64,000 bases of DNA from Candidatus Nanohaloarchaea archaeon (GCA_013343275.1 CP046106.1:744001-808000); one strand, 5' to 3'. Positions 17,309 to 25,161 are shown, counted from the first letter of the stretch. Translations and numbers: made by a program. Notes: generated by a model not told the origin, from the letters alone.

Positions 17309-17592
17309 TTCTCCTCAACCTTCTCCAGAGTTCCGTTTACCACGTACTCATCGCCTGTAAACAGGCGCTTGACCTTCTGCTCTTCATCCTCAACTGCAAT
17401 CATAATCTGACCAAAGACTGATTCCAGGCCCATCGACTCCGATCTCACGTTAATTACTATCCCCATCAATACGTTAAGGTAGAGTAGTACGTTAAGAGAG
17501 GCCTGATTGAAGCCCAGAAACTCTACTGTTGCATATGTCAGGCCTGCGAAAATAAGTCCGTAGATAGCGCCGTCGCGTAACTCCTCTCTCAC
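17305..17592 (-). CDS. Small hypothetical membrane protein
   Basis: This 95-residue protein has two hydrophobic segments (about residues 10-30 and 33-50) and a charged C-terminal half with GDEYVVNGTLEKVEEN. I do not recognise a family. Its GTG start is divergent from the GIY-YIG gene, and its stop overlaps that of the lamin-tail gene by four bases. Confidence 0.6.
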   Translation of the reverse strand: MREELRDGAIYGLIFAGLTYATVEFLGFNQASLNVLLYLNVLMGIVINVRSESMGLESVFGQIMIAVEDEEQKVKRLFTGDEYVVNGTLEKVEEN

Positions 17593-17622
17593 AATACAAA
17601 AAGCTCTGCCCGACTTGTTAAA

Positions 17623-17991
17623 ATGTACAGTATGAAAGGAGTCTACCTGCTATTCCTGGAGCTTGAAGAAGACAGAGAAATAGAGATAGGCGCTCTAGGC
17701 CAGATAAACTTCTCCAAGGGAAAATACGTCTACGTGGGCTCCGCACAGAACTCTGTAGAGAAAAGGCTGCAGCGCCACTTCTCCACAGACAAGAAACTCC
17801 ACTGGCATATCGACTATCTACTCGAAGAATCGAGACCCTATGACTACTTCATACTACCTGAAAAGTCGGAATACGAACAGGTAATGGCCTCAATCATGGA
17901 AGAGATAGCTGAACCGGTGCCGGAGTTCGGGGCCTCTGACTCCAGCAAGAACTCTCATCTGTTCAGGTTACCGAAGAGCTTAACAGAATAA
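17623..17991 (+). CDS. GIY-YIG-type endonuclease domain protein (DUF123)
   Basis: The 122-residue protein matches the archaeal DUF123/GIY-YIG group: KGVYLLFLELEED, then GKYVYVGSAQNSVEKRLQRHF, where YVG and the Arg/His pair correspond to the nuclease motif, then HWHIDYLLE and a C-terminal SHLFRLP. Family members may cleave or bind DNA; the biological role is not established. The start may be ATG 17623 or ATG 17632, since relatives usually begin at MKGVYLL. Confidence 0.8.
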   Translation: MYSMKGVYLLFLELEEDREIEIGALGQINFSKGKYVYVGSAQNSVEKRLQRHFSTDKKLHWHIDYLLEESRPYDYFILPEKSEYEQVMASIMEEIAEPVPEFGASDSSKNSHLFRLPKSLTE

Positions 17992-18008
17992 CAGCACAAT
18001 CATCAGTT

Positions 18009-18203
18009 ATGTCCGAGGTCTTCTACCAGTGTCCTGACTGCGGCTACAAGCAGCGTAGCAAGGCTCAGAAAAGAGTACAGTGCCATCAGTGCGGACGCAG
18101 CTACCTGAAGAGAGATGCCAAGAAGACTAAAGACAAGTCCGACGACTTTGATGAGGAGAAAGGTACAGGGTTCTTCAAGTACTCTAAAAGTGACTCGGAA
18201 TAA
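18009..18203 (+). CDS. Small zinc-ribbon protein
   Basis: The 64-residue protein has one treble-clef/zinc-ribbon with CPDCGYKQRSKAQKRVQCHQCG, four cysteines in two CxxC pairs, then a Lys/Asp-rich tail. It may bind nucleic acid or a protein partner. It lies between the GIY-YIG gene and the glycosylase gene; a DNA-repair link is only suggested by position. Confidence 0.75.
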   Translation: MSEVFYQCPDCGYKQRSKAQKRVQCHQCGRSYLKRDAKKTKDKSDDFDEEKGTGFFKYSKSDSE

Positions 18204-18230
18204 AAACATTTTCTCACTATTAGAGTATCT

Positions 18231-19118
18231 ATGCAGAAATTCTCGATACCGGCGGAGGACTTCGACCTGGAGCAGACAATGACCTGCGGCCAGACATTCT
18301 GCTGGCATCGAATAGATGGAAAACTCTACGAAGACGGATCTGAAGATCAGAGTTCTTCAAAACCACATTTCTACACTTTCAGAAACGGCGAACCGGTAAT
18401 TGTAGAGGAGAAAGATGACGAAATAATAGTTGAAACAGAGCTACCGCGAGAGGAAGTGGAAAAGGCCCTCGGAGTGCACCACGATCTGGAGGAAGTTTTC
18501 TCAACATTTCCTGACAATGAGAAGCTTTCAGACGCGAAAGAAGAGCTGTGGGGCCTGAGAATTGTTCAGGACGAGTTCTTCCCGTGCCTTATCTCGTATC
18601 TTCTATCACCGCAGATGAGGATACCGCGTATCAAGAAGATGCACAACGAGATCGCCAGAAAATACGGCGAAGTAAGAGAGGTAGATGGAAAAGAACTCCT
18701 GAGATTCCCGACAAGAGAAGAACTTTCACAGGCCTCTGAAGAAGAGCTCAGAGAACTGGGAACAGGCTACAGGGCCAAGTACATTGTAGAAACTTTGAAG
18801 ATTCTGGAGGAAGAAAATTTCGACCCTGAAGAGGTAAGAGAGATGGAGTACGGAGAGGCCCGTGAAAAAATGAAGGATCTGTACGGTGTCGGCGATAAAG
18901 TAGCTGACTGCGTACTTCTCTTCTCACTAGGATTTTACGAGGCCTATCCAATTGATACATGGGCGGACAAAGCCCTGAAGAACCACTTTGAAGATCTTTA
19001 TTCCAATAACTACAACGAACTCTCCGAAAATATGAGGGAGCACTTCGGCAAGTATTCGGGTTACGCCCAGGAATATATCTTTCACGCTGCAAGACAAGGA
19101 CATATAGAGGTCGAATGA
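18231..19118 (+). CDS. ogg: 8-oxoguanine DNA glycosylase/AP lyase (OGG1 family)
   Basis: The 295-residue protein has the OGG1 architecture: an N-terminal beta domain (FDLEQTMTCGQTFCWHRI), then the HhH-GPD core with LISYLLSPQMRIPRIKKM and the hairpin LYGVGDKVADCVLLFSLG. The catalytic Lys is K223 and the Asp is D242 (in PIDTW), spaced as in OGG1 enzymes. It removes 8-oxoguanine from DNA and nicks the abasic site, useful in sunlit brine. The next gene begins four bases after the stop. Confidence 0.94.
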   Translation: MQKFSIPAEDFDLEQTMTCGQTFCWHRIDGKLYEDGSEDQSSSKPHFYTFRNGEPVIVEEKDDEIIVETELPREEVEKALGVHHDLEEVFSTFPDNEKLSDAKEELWGLRIVQDEFFPCLISYLLSPQMRIPRIKKMHNEIARKYGEVREVDGKELLRFPTREELSQASEEELRELGTGYRAKYIVETLKILEEENFDPEEVREMEYGEAREKMKDLYGVGDKVADCVLLFSLGFYEAYPIDTWADKALKNHFEDLYSNNYNELSENMREHFGKYSGYAQEYIFHAARQGHIEVE

Positions 19119-19121
19119 AGA

Positions 19122-19439
19122 ATGTCTCTCCGCGAACAACAGAATAGAGTATCAGAATTTCTTGAGGAAAACGACATGCAGGCCCCGCCAGAGTTCAGAA
19201 TTATGGACTTCATCTCGGAGGCCGGAGAAATAGTAAAGGATGCAGTGAAGACTGCTGACTACGGAGAGGCCCGTGAAGACCTGAAGGTCAAAGAGGATGA
19301 GATCGGCGACGTACTTTTCTCAATTCTCGCCGTAGCTGACGCACTAGATATAGATGCCGAGAAGGCCTTCGAGTCTGCGATGGAGAAGTATGAGGAAAGA
19401 ATAGCTGAGAAAGGTGATGCAGGATCAGGATCACACTAG
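19122..19439 (+). CDS. MazG-like nucleotide pyrophosphohydrolase (second copy)
   Basis: The 105-residue all-alpha protein has the MazG pattern FISEAGEIVKDAVK and KEDEIGDVLFSILAVADAL, holding the acidic metal ligands. It differs from the copy at 2541. Following the 8-oxoguanine glycosylase, it may clean damaged nucleotides, which is inference from context. Its last codons overlap the start region of the ThiS-like gene. Confidence 0.87.
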   Translation: MSLREQQNRVSEFLEENDMQAPPEFRIMDFISEAGEIVKDAVKTADYGEAREDLKVKEDEIGDVLFSILAVADALDIDAEKAFESAMEKYEERIAEKGDAGSGSH

Positions 19440-19636
19440 TAAGAGACGATCTGGAAGAGGAGGTTGAAAGAGAGGTAGAGGTCGACAGAGACGTATCTGT
19501 ACAGCAGTTCCTGAAGAATGAGGGAATTTCTGTTGAAGAAGTTCTTGTGTCGAAGAACGGCACTATAATCTCCAGCAGACATGAACTTGAGGACGGCGAC
19601 AGGATTCGAGTCTTCGATGTAATTGCCGGTGGCTGA
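19424..19636 (+). CDS. ThiS/MoaD/SAMP-like ubiquitin-fold protein with probable non-standard ATC start
   Basis: An open frame between 19418 and 19636 encodes a 70-residue beta-grasp-like protein with a DLEEEVEREVEVD region, VSVQQFLKNEGIS, and the C-terminus DRIRVFDVIAGG. The terminal Gly-Gly and the layout match ThiS, MoaD and archaeal SAMPs, sulfur carriers or protein modifiers activated by an E1-like enzyme. No ATG, GTG or TTG opens the frame. The family N-terminus aligns at ATC 19424, and GGTGA at 19413-19417 is correctly placed for it. A sequencing error is the alternative. It overlaps the MazG gene. No E1 gene is seen in the window. Confidence 0.7.
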   Translation: MRITLVRDDLEEEVEREVEVDRDVSVQQFLKNEGISVEEVLVSKNGTIISSRHELEDGDRIRVFDVIAGG

Positions 19637-19673
19637 TAAGTTTTTATTACTGGCCTAATAGAAATTTCTCTAT

Positions 19674-20000
19674 ATGGATTTCTTTGATTTGGAGGGGAAG
19701 GAGGACGAAGATATAATCTTCGACATATTCGATCTTAACTCGCTACAGAAACAGATATTCGACGAACTGAAAGACAAACAATTGACAGTACAGGAACTGG
19801 CCTCAGAAGTAGATAGAAATCGCTCTACAGTCCAGAGAGCGCTCCAGGACATGCTTAACAAAGATATAATTATGAGAGAGGGTAAAACTGACAAAACAGT
19901 TTACTACGTGTACACAACGCTACCTTTCGAGGAGCTGAAGCAGATTGCGAAACAGGCCCTCGACTCTTGGCACGACAAAGTAAAGTCGAAACTTCAGTAA
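19674..20000 (+). CDS. Winged-helix transcriptional regulator (TrmB/MarR-like)
   Basis: This 108-residue protein has an acidic N-terminal 20 residues and a winged-helix domain: LQKQIFDELKDKQLTVQELASEVDRNRSTVQRALQDM-type helices, then a wing with EGKTDKTVYYVYTTLP. It lacks a ligand domain. TTTTTATTA about 25 bases before ATG 19674 suggests a leaderless transcript. The target is unknown. Its end overlaps the convergent membrane gene by seven bases. Confidence 0.85.
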   Translation: MDFFDLEGKEDEDIIFDIFDLNSLQKQIFDELKDKQLTVQELASEVDRNRSTVQRALQDMLNKDIIMREGKTDKTVYYVYTTLPFEELKQIAKQALDSWHDKVKSKLQ

Positions 20001-20290
20001 ACCCAGAAAAGGTATCCCAGATAGGCCAGAGCAATTACCTGACTGACCTCAGATAAAACCGGCGATAGTTGAAGACCTAGCCCTGCGGAAATAACTCCTA
20101 GCAGGAGAAGGCCCAGGATAAATACGCGAGAGTTGTCCAGAAGGCTTTCCTGGAAACTTTCTAAATCAAGATTTTTTCTGTAGGCCAGGTAGAGAACTGT
20201 GGCGAGAATGTAGTATTTTACAATTACTGAGGCTGCCGTCCAGCTTGCCTTGATTATTTCGTGGCCTACTGCTACCAGAGCCTGGAGCAT
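19994..20290 (-). CDS. Small hypothetical membrane protein
   Basis: The 98-residue protein has three hydrophobic segments (about residues 20-38, 56-74 and 82-98) and ends directly after the last one. No family is recognised. It begins one base after the stop of the PRC-barrel gene, so the two are an operon. Confidence 0.65.
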   Translation of the reverse strand: MLQALVAVGHEIIKASWTAASVIVKYYILATVLYLAYRKNLDLESFQESLLDNSRVFILGLLLLGVISAGLGLQLSPVLSEVSQVIALAYLGYLFWVY

Positions 20291-20291
20291 G

Positions 20292-20567
20292 CTATTCTTC
20301 GTTCTCTCCTACGTCGCTTGTCTGGAAGTCACTGATGATTATGATGTCGTCGATTGACTGCACCATGTTGTACGGGATTACGACGTTCTTGGAGCCGCCT
20401 ACTTTCTGTGCAAGGTACGAGCCTGGTTCTGCCGCGACTACAACAGCTCTAACGGCGAACTTGCCGAGATTAAGCTCTACATCTTTGACTTTTCCACAGT
20501 AAGAACCTTTTTTCGTGAAGACGTCCTTGCCCTCGACATCCGAAAAATCGATGATATTCTCTGACAT
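20292..20567 (-). CDS. PRC-barrel domain protein
   Basis: The 91-residue protein has the PRC-barrel layout: EGKDVFTKKGSYCGKVKDVELN, alternating strands AVRAVVVAA, and a VIPYNMVQSIDDIIIIS ending. In archaea, such small proteins bind RNA or are tied to division or ribosome maturation; this one cannot be placed further. An AT-rich gap of 110 bases separates it from the divergent gene at 20678. Confidence 0.85.
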   Translation of the reverse strand: MSENIIDFSDVEGKDVFTKKGSYCGKVKDVELNLGKFAVRAVVVAAEPGSYLAQKVGGSKNVVIPYNMVQSIDDIIIISDFQTSDVGENEE

Positions 20568-20677
20568 TTTTTGTTACAACTCCTTATACCTCAAATAAAC
20601 AGTCTGAGACTTAAATAATTTGGTAAAGCCGTCGACCTGCAGGTTTTAAGTCTTAACCGTCAAATACAGAGATACGG

Positions 20678-21088
20678 ATGGGCTTTAGAAAAAAAGTAGT
20701 AAAGGGCTTCACAGACGCATACCTGAGAGCAGAAAGAAGACTTGTAGTCGATCTGCTCAGAAACGGCCGTCTTACCCGCGGAGAATGGCAGGAGATAGCG
20801 GACAGCCTCAACGAGATCGCCCAGAAATACAGCGAAGACCAGATAGATAACAGCAGATTCCTGCAGGACCGCAAACAGATCGAACGGCAGATAGTAGGAG
20901 AGAGAAGGGAGAAAAAACAGGGCCTGACAGGAGAAGAGGCCCGAACCCTGTACGAATCATACCGGCAAAGACATCAACCGGTGATGGAGCAGGCCTTCCA
21001 TAACTCCGGTAGAAACACTTTCTACTTCATCTACAAGCTGCCGGTAGTCAAAACACGCTACATGATCACAGGCCTCAGAATGCAGTAA
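20678..21088 (+). CDS. Hypothetical basic protein
   Basis: The 136-residue protein is mostly helical and unusually rich in Arg/Lys for this proteome (AERRLVVDLLRNGRLTRGEW, RQIVGERREKKQ). It has no membrane segment. I do not recognise a family; a nucleic-acid-binding role would fit the charge. It precedes tRNA-Ser by about 50 bases. Confidence 0.65.
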   Translation: MGFRKKVVKGFTDAYLRAERRLVVDLLRNGRLTRGEWQEIADSLNEIAQKYSEDQIDNSRFLQDRKQIERQIVGERREKKQGLTGEEARTLYESYRQRHQPVMEQAFHNSGRNTFYFIYKLPVVKTRYMITGLRMQ

Positions 21089-21139
21089 AAACCAGGTTGA
21101 ATTTTAAAGACTGACGATCCCAAACTATACTACACTACT

Positions 21140-21226
21140 GTCGGGGTGGCAGAGTGGCTTAACGCGATGGCTTGCTAAGCCATTGGGCTTCTAAAGCCCG
21201 CCCGGGTTCGAATCCCGGCCCCGGCG
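21140..21226 (+). tRNA. tRNA-Ser (GCT)
   Basis: A complete cloverleaf folds: acceptor GTCGGGG with CCCCGGC, anticodon stem ATGGC/GCCAT with loop TTGCTAA (anticodon GCT), a long variable arm with GGGCTT/AAGCCC as in class II tRNAs, and T arm CCGGG/CCCGG around TTCGAAT. Discriminator is G; no CCA is encoded. No intron is present. Confidence 0.97.
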
Positions 21227-21235
21227 CTCACAAAT

Positions 21236-21505
21236 TTATTCTGACTGAACCTTCTCTATTAATGCGTCCAGCACCAGTCTTTCTGCACGGAAATGCGAGG
21301 CTGCATAACCTGAGAACATAGAAGATGCACCTACAATAGTTAAAGTGTACTTCATGAGCTCTGGCGCGGCTAGGAAGTATGCTGAGCTGCACGTAACTGC
21401 TGTAAGTATTCCTCCGACTAGAAAGGCCTGTCTGTCCTTGCGGTAGAGAAGGAAGGCAGCTACTGCTACTGCGACATGAGGGATGTACTGCTCGATAAGA
21501 ACCAT
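21236..21505 (-). CDS. Small hypothetical membrane protein
   Basis: The 89-residue protein has three hydrophobic stretches (about 8-22, 29-47 and 52-68) and a soluble helical tail RAERLVLDALIEKVQSE. No family is recognised. Its stop lies nine bases after the convergent tRNA-Ser. Confidence 0.6.
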   Translation of the reverse strand: MVLIEQYIPHVAVAVAAFLLYRKDRQAFLVGGILTAVTCSSAYFLAAPELMKYTLTIVGASSMFSGYAASHFRAERLVLDALIEKVQSE

Positions 21506-21554
21506 AACGTGGTTTTGGTCTCCGATTTTAATTTGTTTGCGGGAGGTTTTTCCT

Positions 21555-21602
21555 ATGAGGATGTCTATTCTCGAGCATGATTTTCGCGAGATGAAAGATT
21601 AA
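21555..21602 (+). CDS. Possible 15-residue micro-ORF with strong ribosome binding site
   Basis: In the 127-base gap before the YdjM-like gene, ATG 21555 follows GGGAGGT (21541-21547) at seven bases and opens a short frame, MRMSILEHDFREMKD, ending TAA. A full-strength binding site in an otherwise empty gap is notable, but the length gives little support. GGA and TCC around the start could also pair. Confidence 0.3.
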   Translation: MRMSILEHDFREMKD

Positions 21603-21632
21603 TTTAAGGCCGTCTGTAATTAAAATACAGAG

Positions 21633-22103
21633 ATGGGAGACTTCAGAGAACACGTGCTGTTTGGTTTTCTTGCTGCAGCATTAGTAAGCTACTTTTTGAA
21701 AGATATGCTTGTTCTTAACCCTATAGAAACAATGGTATCCTCAATAGCTATAGTAGTAGGTTCTGTACTACCAGATATAGATCACAAGAATGCTTATGTC
21801 CATAGAGCGGCTAAAGCTTTCTTCAGTATAGGCCTTGCTATTCTTGGAATAGTCTTTCTCCCTCTACCGCTGCACGTCAGGTTTGCAGTAGCTTCAGGGA
21901 TCTTTCTGTTGAGCTACGTCGGGTTCTCCTCTATAAGAATGAAGCACAGAGGATTTACTCACTCCTTCACATTTCTGCTGCTTGTCAGTTCAGGAGTGGT
22001 AGTTGGCGGCGTCTACAGCTTTGCATCTCCGCTTCCTGGCATTGCAATGGCTCTAGGTATTCTATCCCACCTGACGCTTGATCAGGAGTTCAAGATGACC
22101 TAG
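21633..22103 (+). CDS. YdjM-like membrane-bound metal-dependent hydrolase
   Basis: The 156-residue protein has four to five hydrophobic segments and the metal motifs of the YdjM/DUF457 group: VGSVLPDIDHK near residue 45, KHRGFTHSFTF near residue 110 and a final SHLTLDQ. The family is annotated as membrane-bound metal-dependent hydrolases, substrate unknown. Its stop overlaps that of MBF1 by four bases (CTAG). Confidence 0.87.
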   Translation: MGDFREHVLFGFLAAALVSYFLKDMLVLNPIETMVSSIAIVVGSVLPDIDHKNAYVHRAAKAFFSIGLAILGIVFLPLPLHVRFAVASGIFLLSYVGFSSIRMKHRGFTHSFTFLLLVSSGVVVGGVYSFASPLPGIAMALGILSHLTLDQEFKMT

Positions 22104-22558
22104 TCTTCCTTGACTTCTGCCACGTCGCCAAGAGTGGCTGATCTGTTATCGCCGGAGTCTGTTTCCTGATCCCAGGCCTCTGGAACTGTGTAAAGCTCGA
22201 TATTGAACTTTTTCTCCAGTTTCTGAGCCAGACTTTTCTCAGGCTTCAATTCCTGCTGCTCGATCTTCTTGAGCAATGACTCTTTCTCATTGAGGTCGTC
22301 GGCAAGCTCGCTGATCGAAAGCTGCTTGGATTCACGGGCCTTCTTCACTTCCTGACCGTAATCGTTGATCAGTACCTCCTCATTCCTCTTTCTTTGCCTC
22401 TTACTCTTCTTCTTTTTCTTCTGCTTTGATTTCTTGGAACTGGTCTTTACCTCCTCACCCATATCTGCGCATGAGTCACAGACCTGTAGAACCGCTCCTT
22501 CGATTTTAGTTTTGGTGGTTGAATCAGTTTCTTCTCCACAAAGTTGACATGTAGCCAT
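22100..22558 (-). CDS. Archaeal multiprotein bridging factor 1 (MBF1)
   Basis: The protein of about 152 residues starts with a zinc ribbon (CQLCGEE...CDSC), followed by a Lys-rich linker (KKSKQKKKKKSKRQRKRNE) and a Cro/C1-type helix-turn-helix (YGQEVKKARESKQLSISELADDLNE). That order is specific to archaeal MBF1, a conserved putative transcription/translation factor. I use ATG 22558 rather than GTG 22567, since the GTGA there can act as the ribosome binding site and the family starts just before the zinc ribbon. Confidence 0.93.
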   Translation of the reverse strand: MATCQLCGEETDSTTKTKIEGAVLQVCDSCADMGEEVKTSSKKSKQKKKKKSKRQRKRNEEVLINDYGQEVKKARESKQLSISELADDLNEKESLLKKIEQQELKPEKSLAQKLEKKFNIELYTVPEAWDQETDSGDNRSATLGDVAEVKED

Positions 22559-22667
22559 TTCTCTCACTTGATGAAAATCCTGTTTTGGTTAGAATAGTTT
22601 TCAGTTTGAACTTTTTCTCTAACAGTTTAAGGACGTTGAAAGTTTAATAATTGCAGTGCTGACTTCA

Positions 22668-23204
22668 CTACTCCTGCAGCTGGTTCATAACAAGGCCGTA
22701 GATAATTGCAGAAATCGATATCGTCAGAAACCCGAGGCCCATGAAGAAGAAAATTTGCTCGGGATTACTGGAGGAGGCCTTCTCTGCCGCTTTCGGCGCC
22801 GACTCCATGCTGTGAGCCATTATTCCTGCGCTCCTGTCAGCGGCGTAGTTCTTCACTTCATGTTTCGGTGCTTCAATAAAGCTGGATCCTAGAAATCCAA
22901 GGCCTACTAGACCGGTGACTGTTGAGGAAACAATTGAGAACTTGACCTTCTTCTCTTTCTCATTAACTATTGTACGGGCCTTGTCTGTCGGATGGTAGAC
23001 CACTCTCTTCCTTCCGTCCTCCGAGTCCTTCTCAACCAGGCCTGAGCTCACCAGTGTTTCCAGGTGTGAGGAGATAGTGGATTTGCTTTTCCCTATGTCC
23101 TTACTGAGGTCTGTCGGTGTGTACTCTTTCTCCAGTACACGGCTTAGTATCTTTATGCGGGTTGGAGAGCTGAGGGCCTTCACGGTTTTGAAGTCTAACT
23201 CCAT
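22668..23204 (-). CDS. ArsR-type winged-helix protein with membrane segments
   Basis: Residues 1-75 form an ArsR-like winged helix (LSSPTRIKILSRVLEKEYTP, KSKSTISSHLETLVSSGLV, then a wing RKRVVYHP). The rest has two hydrophobic segments (about 90-108 and 152-172) separated by a soluble stretch. This architecture is a membrane-tethered regulator, frequent in haloarchaea. Signal and targets are unknown. Confidence 0.83.
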   Translation of the reverse strand: MELDFKTVKALSSPTRIKILSRVLEKEYTPTDLSKDIGKSKSTISSHLETLVSSGLVEKDSEDGRKRVVYHPTDKARTIVNEKEKKVKFSIVSSTVTGLVGLGFLGSSFIEAPKHEVKNYAADRSAGIMAHSMESAPKAAEKASSSNPEQIFFFMGLGFLTISISAIIYGLVMNQLQE

Positions 23205-23344
23205 GTTTGATCAGTAGAGCTGGTAATTTTTAATTTAACCATGTTTATTCGGAATTTTTCGAACAAATCTTTCACTTCAACCTGATAACAAAAAATTGTT
23301 TTTCAGGCCTTGATAAGTTGCTTTTCCGGGTTTATTCCCCGTAC

Positions 23345-23353
23345 CTATAAAAA
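23345..23353 (+). promoter_or_regulatory. TATA box of the histone-like gene
   Basis: CTATAAAAA lies about 30 bases before GGTGA at 23376-23380 and about 35 before the GTG start at 23387, giving a short leader. It is one of the clearest TATA boxes in the window, in keeping with a highly expressed gene. Confidence 0.6.
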
Positions 23354-23386
23354 AGAGGCAAGACAATACTTCTATGGTGATTTCAC

Positions 23387-23554
23387 GTGGTAGACGTACT
23401 AAAGAAGTCCGGAGTACGTGACGCTGCTGATGGCGTCAACGTAGGATCTGACTTCTACGACGCTCTAGATGAAGAAGTTAAAGACCTCATCGAGAGAGCT
23501 GTAGAAAGAGCAGACGCAAACGGACGTAAGACCGTCAAGGCAAGAGACGTATAA
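23387..23554 (+). CDS. Archaeal histone-like protein (DUF1931 type)
   Basis: This 55-residue protein, too short for most ORF filters, reads VDVLKKSGVRDAADG, VGSDFYDALDEEVKDLIERA and ends KTVKARDV. It has the second half of a histone fold and matches the short haloarchaeal DUF1931-type histone-like proteins (the pattern MNVASDFYDALDEEV...RKTVQPRDL in relatives). It may bind DNA or pack with partners. GTG 23387 is preceded by GGTGA seven bases upstream; an overlapping ATG is out of frame. Confidence 0.85.
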   Translation: MVDVLKKSGVRDAADGVNVGSDFYDALDEEVKDLIERAVERADANGRKTVKARDV

Positions 23555-23583
23555 GTCTCTCACTCTTGACATACAACATTTAC

Positions 23584-23599
23584 TCTCTTTTCTCTTTTT
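23584..23599 (+). terminator. T-rich terminator after the histone-like gene
   Basis: Runs of T in the coding strand (CTCTTTTCTCTTTTTG) follow the stop by about 30 bases, the usual form of archaeal intrinsic terminators. The convergent gene ends at 23608. Confidence 0.5.
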
Positions 23600-23607
23600 G
23601 ACTTATT

Positions 23608-23823
23608 CTAAAGCTCTTCTCCACGTCGCTCAGCTTCCTTCAACTCTTTCTCAACCTTATCCAGAGCTTCACGAAGCTGCTCAACAGTATCCAGATTCTC
23701 AACAGGTAGACGGCCTAAATCTCCGCCGTTAACCTCGATAACTGCTTTACCATCTTTCATCTTAACACTGTACTCGAGCACATCATAAGGCCCTTCTTCA
23801 AAATTATAGATAACTTCTGCCAT
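23608..23823 (-). CDS. Small hypothetical protein
   Basis: From ATG 23823 the protein has 71 residues: a beta-rich start (MAEVIYNFEEGPYDVLEYSV), then a charged helix (REALDKVEKELKEAERRGEEL). No family is recognised. It starts 25 bases after the mutase stop, so it is probably cotranscribed with it. A longer reading to 23928 overlaps the mutase and is unlikely. Confidence 0.6.
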   Translation of the reverse strand: MAEVIYNFEEGPYDVLEYSVKMKDGKAVIEVNGGDLGRLPVENLDTVEQLREALDKVEKELKEAERRGEEL

Positions 23824-23848
23824 GTACAAAAACAGGTGAAAGAAAGTT

Positions 23849-25159
23849 TTATGCTTTCTGCAAAATATCCAGCGCGACCTCAAGACCTCGCTCAGCAACA
23901 TCTTCCCTCTCGGCCTCGGAAATAACACGGATCTTGGGTGAAGAACCTGACGGCCTGATTAATACCTCTGCTCCTTCAATCCAGGCCTTTACTCCGTCAA
24001 CCATGGAAAGCACCTCATATTCATCTTCCACAGCTTCTGAGGTCAGAACCATCTTCTCGTTCTTGTCCTCAACCTGAATGCTGTCGCGTCTAACATGGTA
24101 TGTTGGAACTCTCTCCAGGCCTGAATCAATGTCTGATCCGGCCAGAATAAGGCCTGTCAGACTCCCGGAGTTGTACGGTACGAAGTCGAGGACAGAGTAG
24201 TGGCCGTTCGGCTCTCCGGCCAGAGAAGCATCGACTTCAAGGGCCTCGTCCATTACGAAAGGATCTCCAACACGAGTATAGTAAATTTCGTGGCCGTTGC
24301 TGCCTACAACATCTTCTACAGCCTGGGATGTATCTATAGAGGCTACTGTTGTTCCGGGAACTTTTTCCGCCATCAAGCAGAAGATTTCGCTCCCGGTGAT
24401 AAACTCGCCGTTGTATAACGTTACCCTATCCGCATCCATGTCTGTGGCAATGCCTAGATCTGCGTTCTCCTGTTTCACTCGATCTTCAAGTTCTTCAAGG
24501 TTCTCGGGCTTCGGATTTGGAGGATCCTGGTAGGGGTGTTTCTCTTTCTCCTCTGCAATATCTACTACTTCAGCTCCAAGCTCTTCCAGTGCCTCGGCCA
24601 GGAAATCTGTGGCTGCACCACCAAGAGAGTCTACAACTATCTTTTTATCGAAGTCTCCGTCGCTGTACTTTTCAGCAGTCTCAATGAGTTCTGTCCGGTA
24701 ATGATCTTTCATTGTTTCTGCTATGCTTTCTACAGTTCCTTCCCTGGCTGCAAAATCCTGGTTGCGGAATAAGTCTTTTACAGTATTCAAATCTTCATTT
24801 ACAAATCCGTTACCTTCTGGGTAGATCAGCTTGAAACCGTTAAAGTTCAAAGGCATGTGTGAAGAAGTTACCTGGACTGCAACAGCATCTCTCTTCATAC
24901 CTGAGAAAGCTGAGTAATCTGTAGGCCCGATGCCTGCGTCAAGAACTTTTACACCTGTAGATAGAAGGCCCTCGATCAATTTTTCCTTTAGAGGGCCTGA
25001 AGTTTCCTTGTTATCCCTGCAGACTACTACTTTGTCGCTAAAATTATTTTTTGCAAATGTTCCTATAGATTTTCCAAGTCTCTCCGCGAATTCTTCGTTC
25101 AGTTCTTCCGGGTATCGGCCGCGGATGTCGTATCTTTTGAAGACTTTCTCCGGCTTCAT
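23849..25159 (-). CDS. manB: Phosphomannomutase/phosphoglucomutase
   Basis: The 436-residue protein has the four alpha-D-phosphohexomutase motifs: the catalytic loop VTSSHMPLNFNG (phosphoserine S100), the Mg loop TDMDADRVTLY, the sugar loop GEPNGHY and the phosphate-binding RPSGSSPKIRV. The catalytic loop is TSSHMP instead of the usual TASHNP. It interconverts hexose-6-P and hexose-1-P, supplying the nucleotidyltransferases encoded upstream in the same operon. Symbol by family; mannose or glucose specificity not determined. Confidence 0.9.
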   Translation of the reverse strand: MKPEKVFKRYDIRGRYPEELNEEFAERLGKSIGTFAKNNFSDKVVVCRDNKETSGPLKEKLIEGLLSTGVKVLDAGIGPTDYSAFSGMKRDAVAVQVTSSHMPLNFNGFKLIYPEGNGFVNEDLNTVKDLFRNQDFAAREGTVESIAETMKDHYRTELIETAEKYSDGDFDKKIVVDSLGGAATDFLAEALEELGAEVVDIAEEKEKHPYQDPPNPKPENLEELEDRVKQENADLGIATDMDADRVTLYNGEFITGSEIFCLMAEKVPGTTVASIDTSQAVEDVVGSNGHEIYYTRVGDPFVMDEALEVDASLAGEPNGHYSVLDFVPYNSGSLTGLILAGSDIDSGLERVPTYHVRRDSIQVEDKNEKMVLTSEAVEDEYEVLSMVDGVKAWIEGAEVLIRPSGSSPKIRVISEAEREDVAERGLEVALDILQKA

Positions 25160-25161
25160 GT

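Noticed and set aside
22365-22547. Forward ORF rich in Leu and Phe inside the MBF1 gene
   Set aside because: It is the complement of the Lys-rich linker of MBF1; the MBF1 zinc ribbon and HTH are clear on the other strand.
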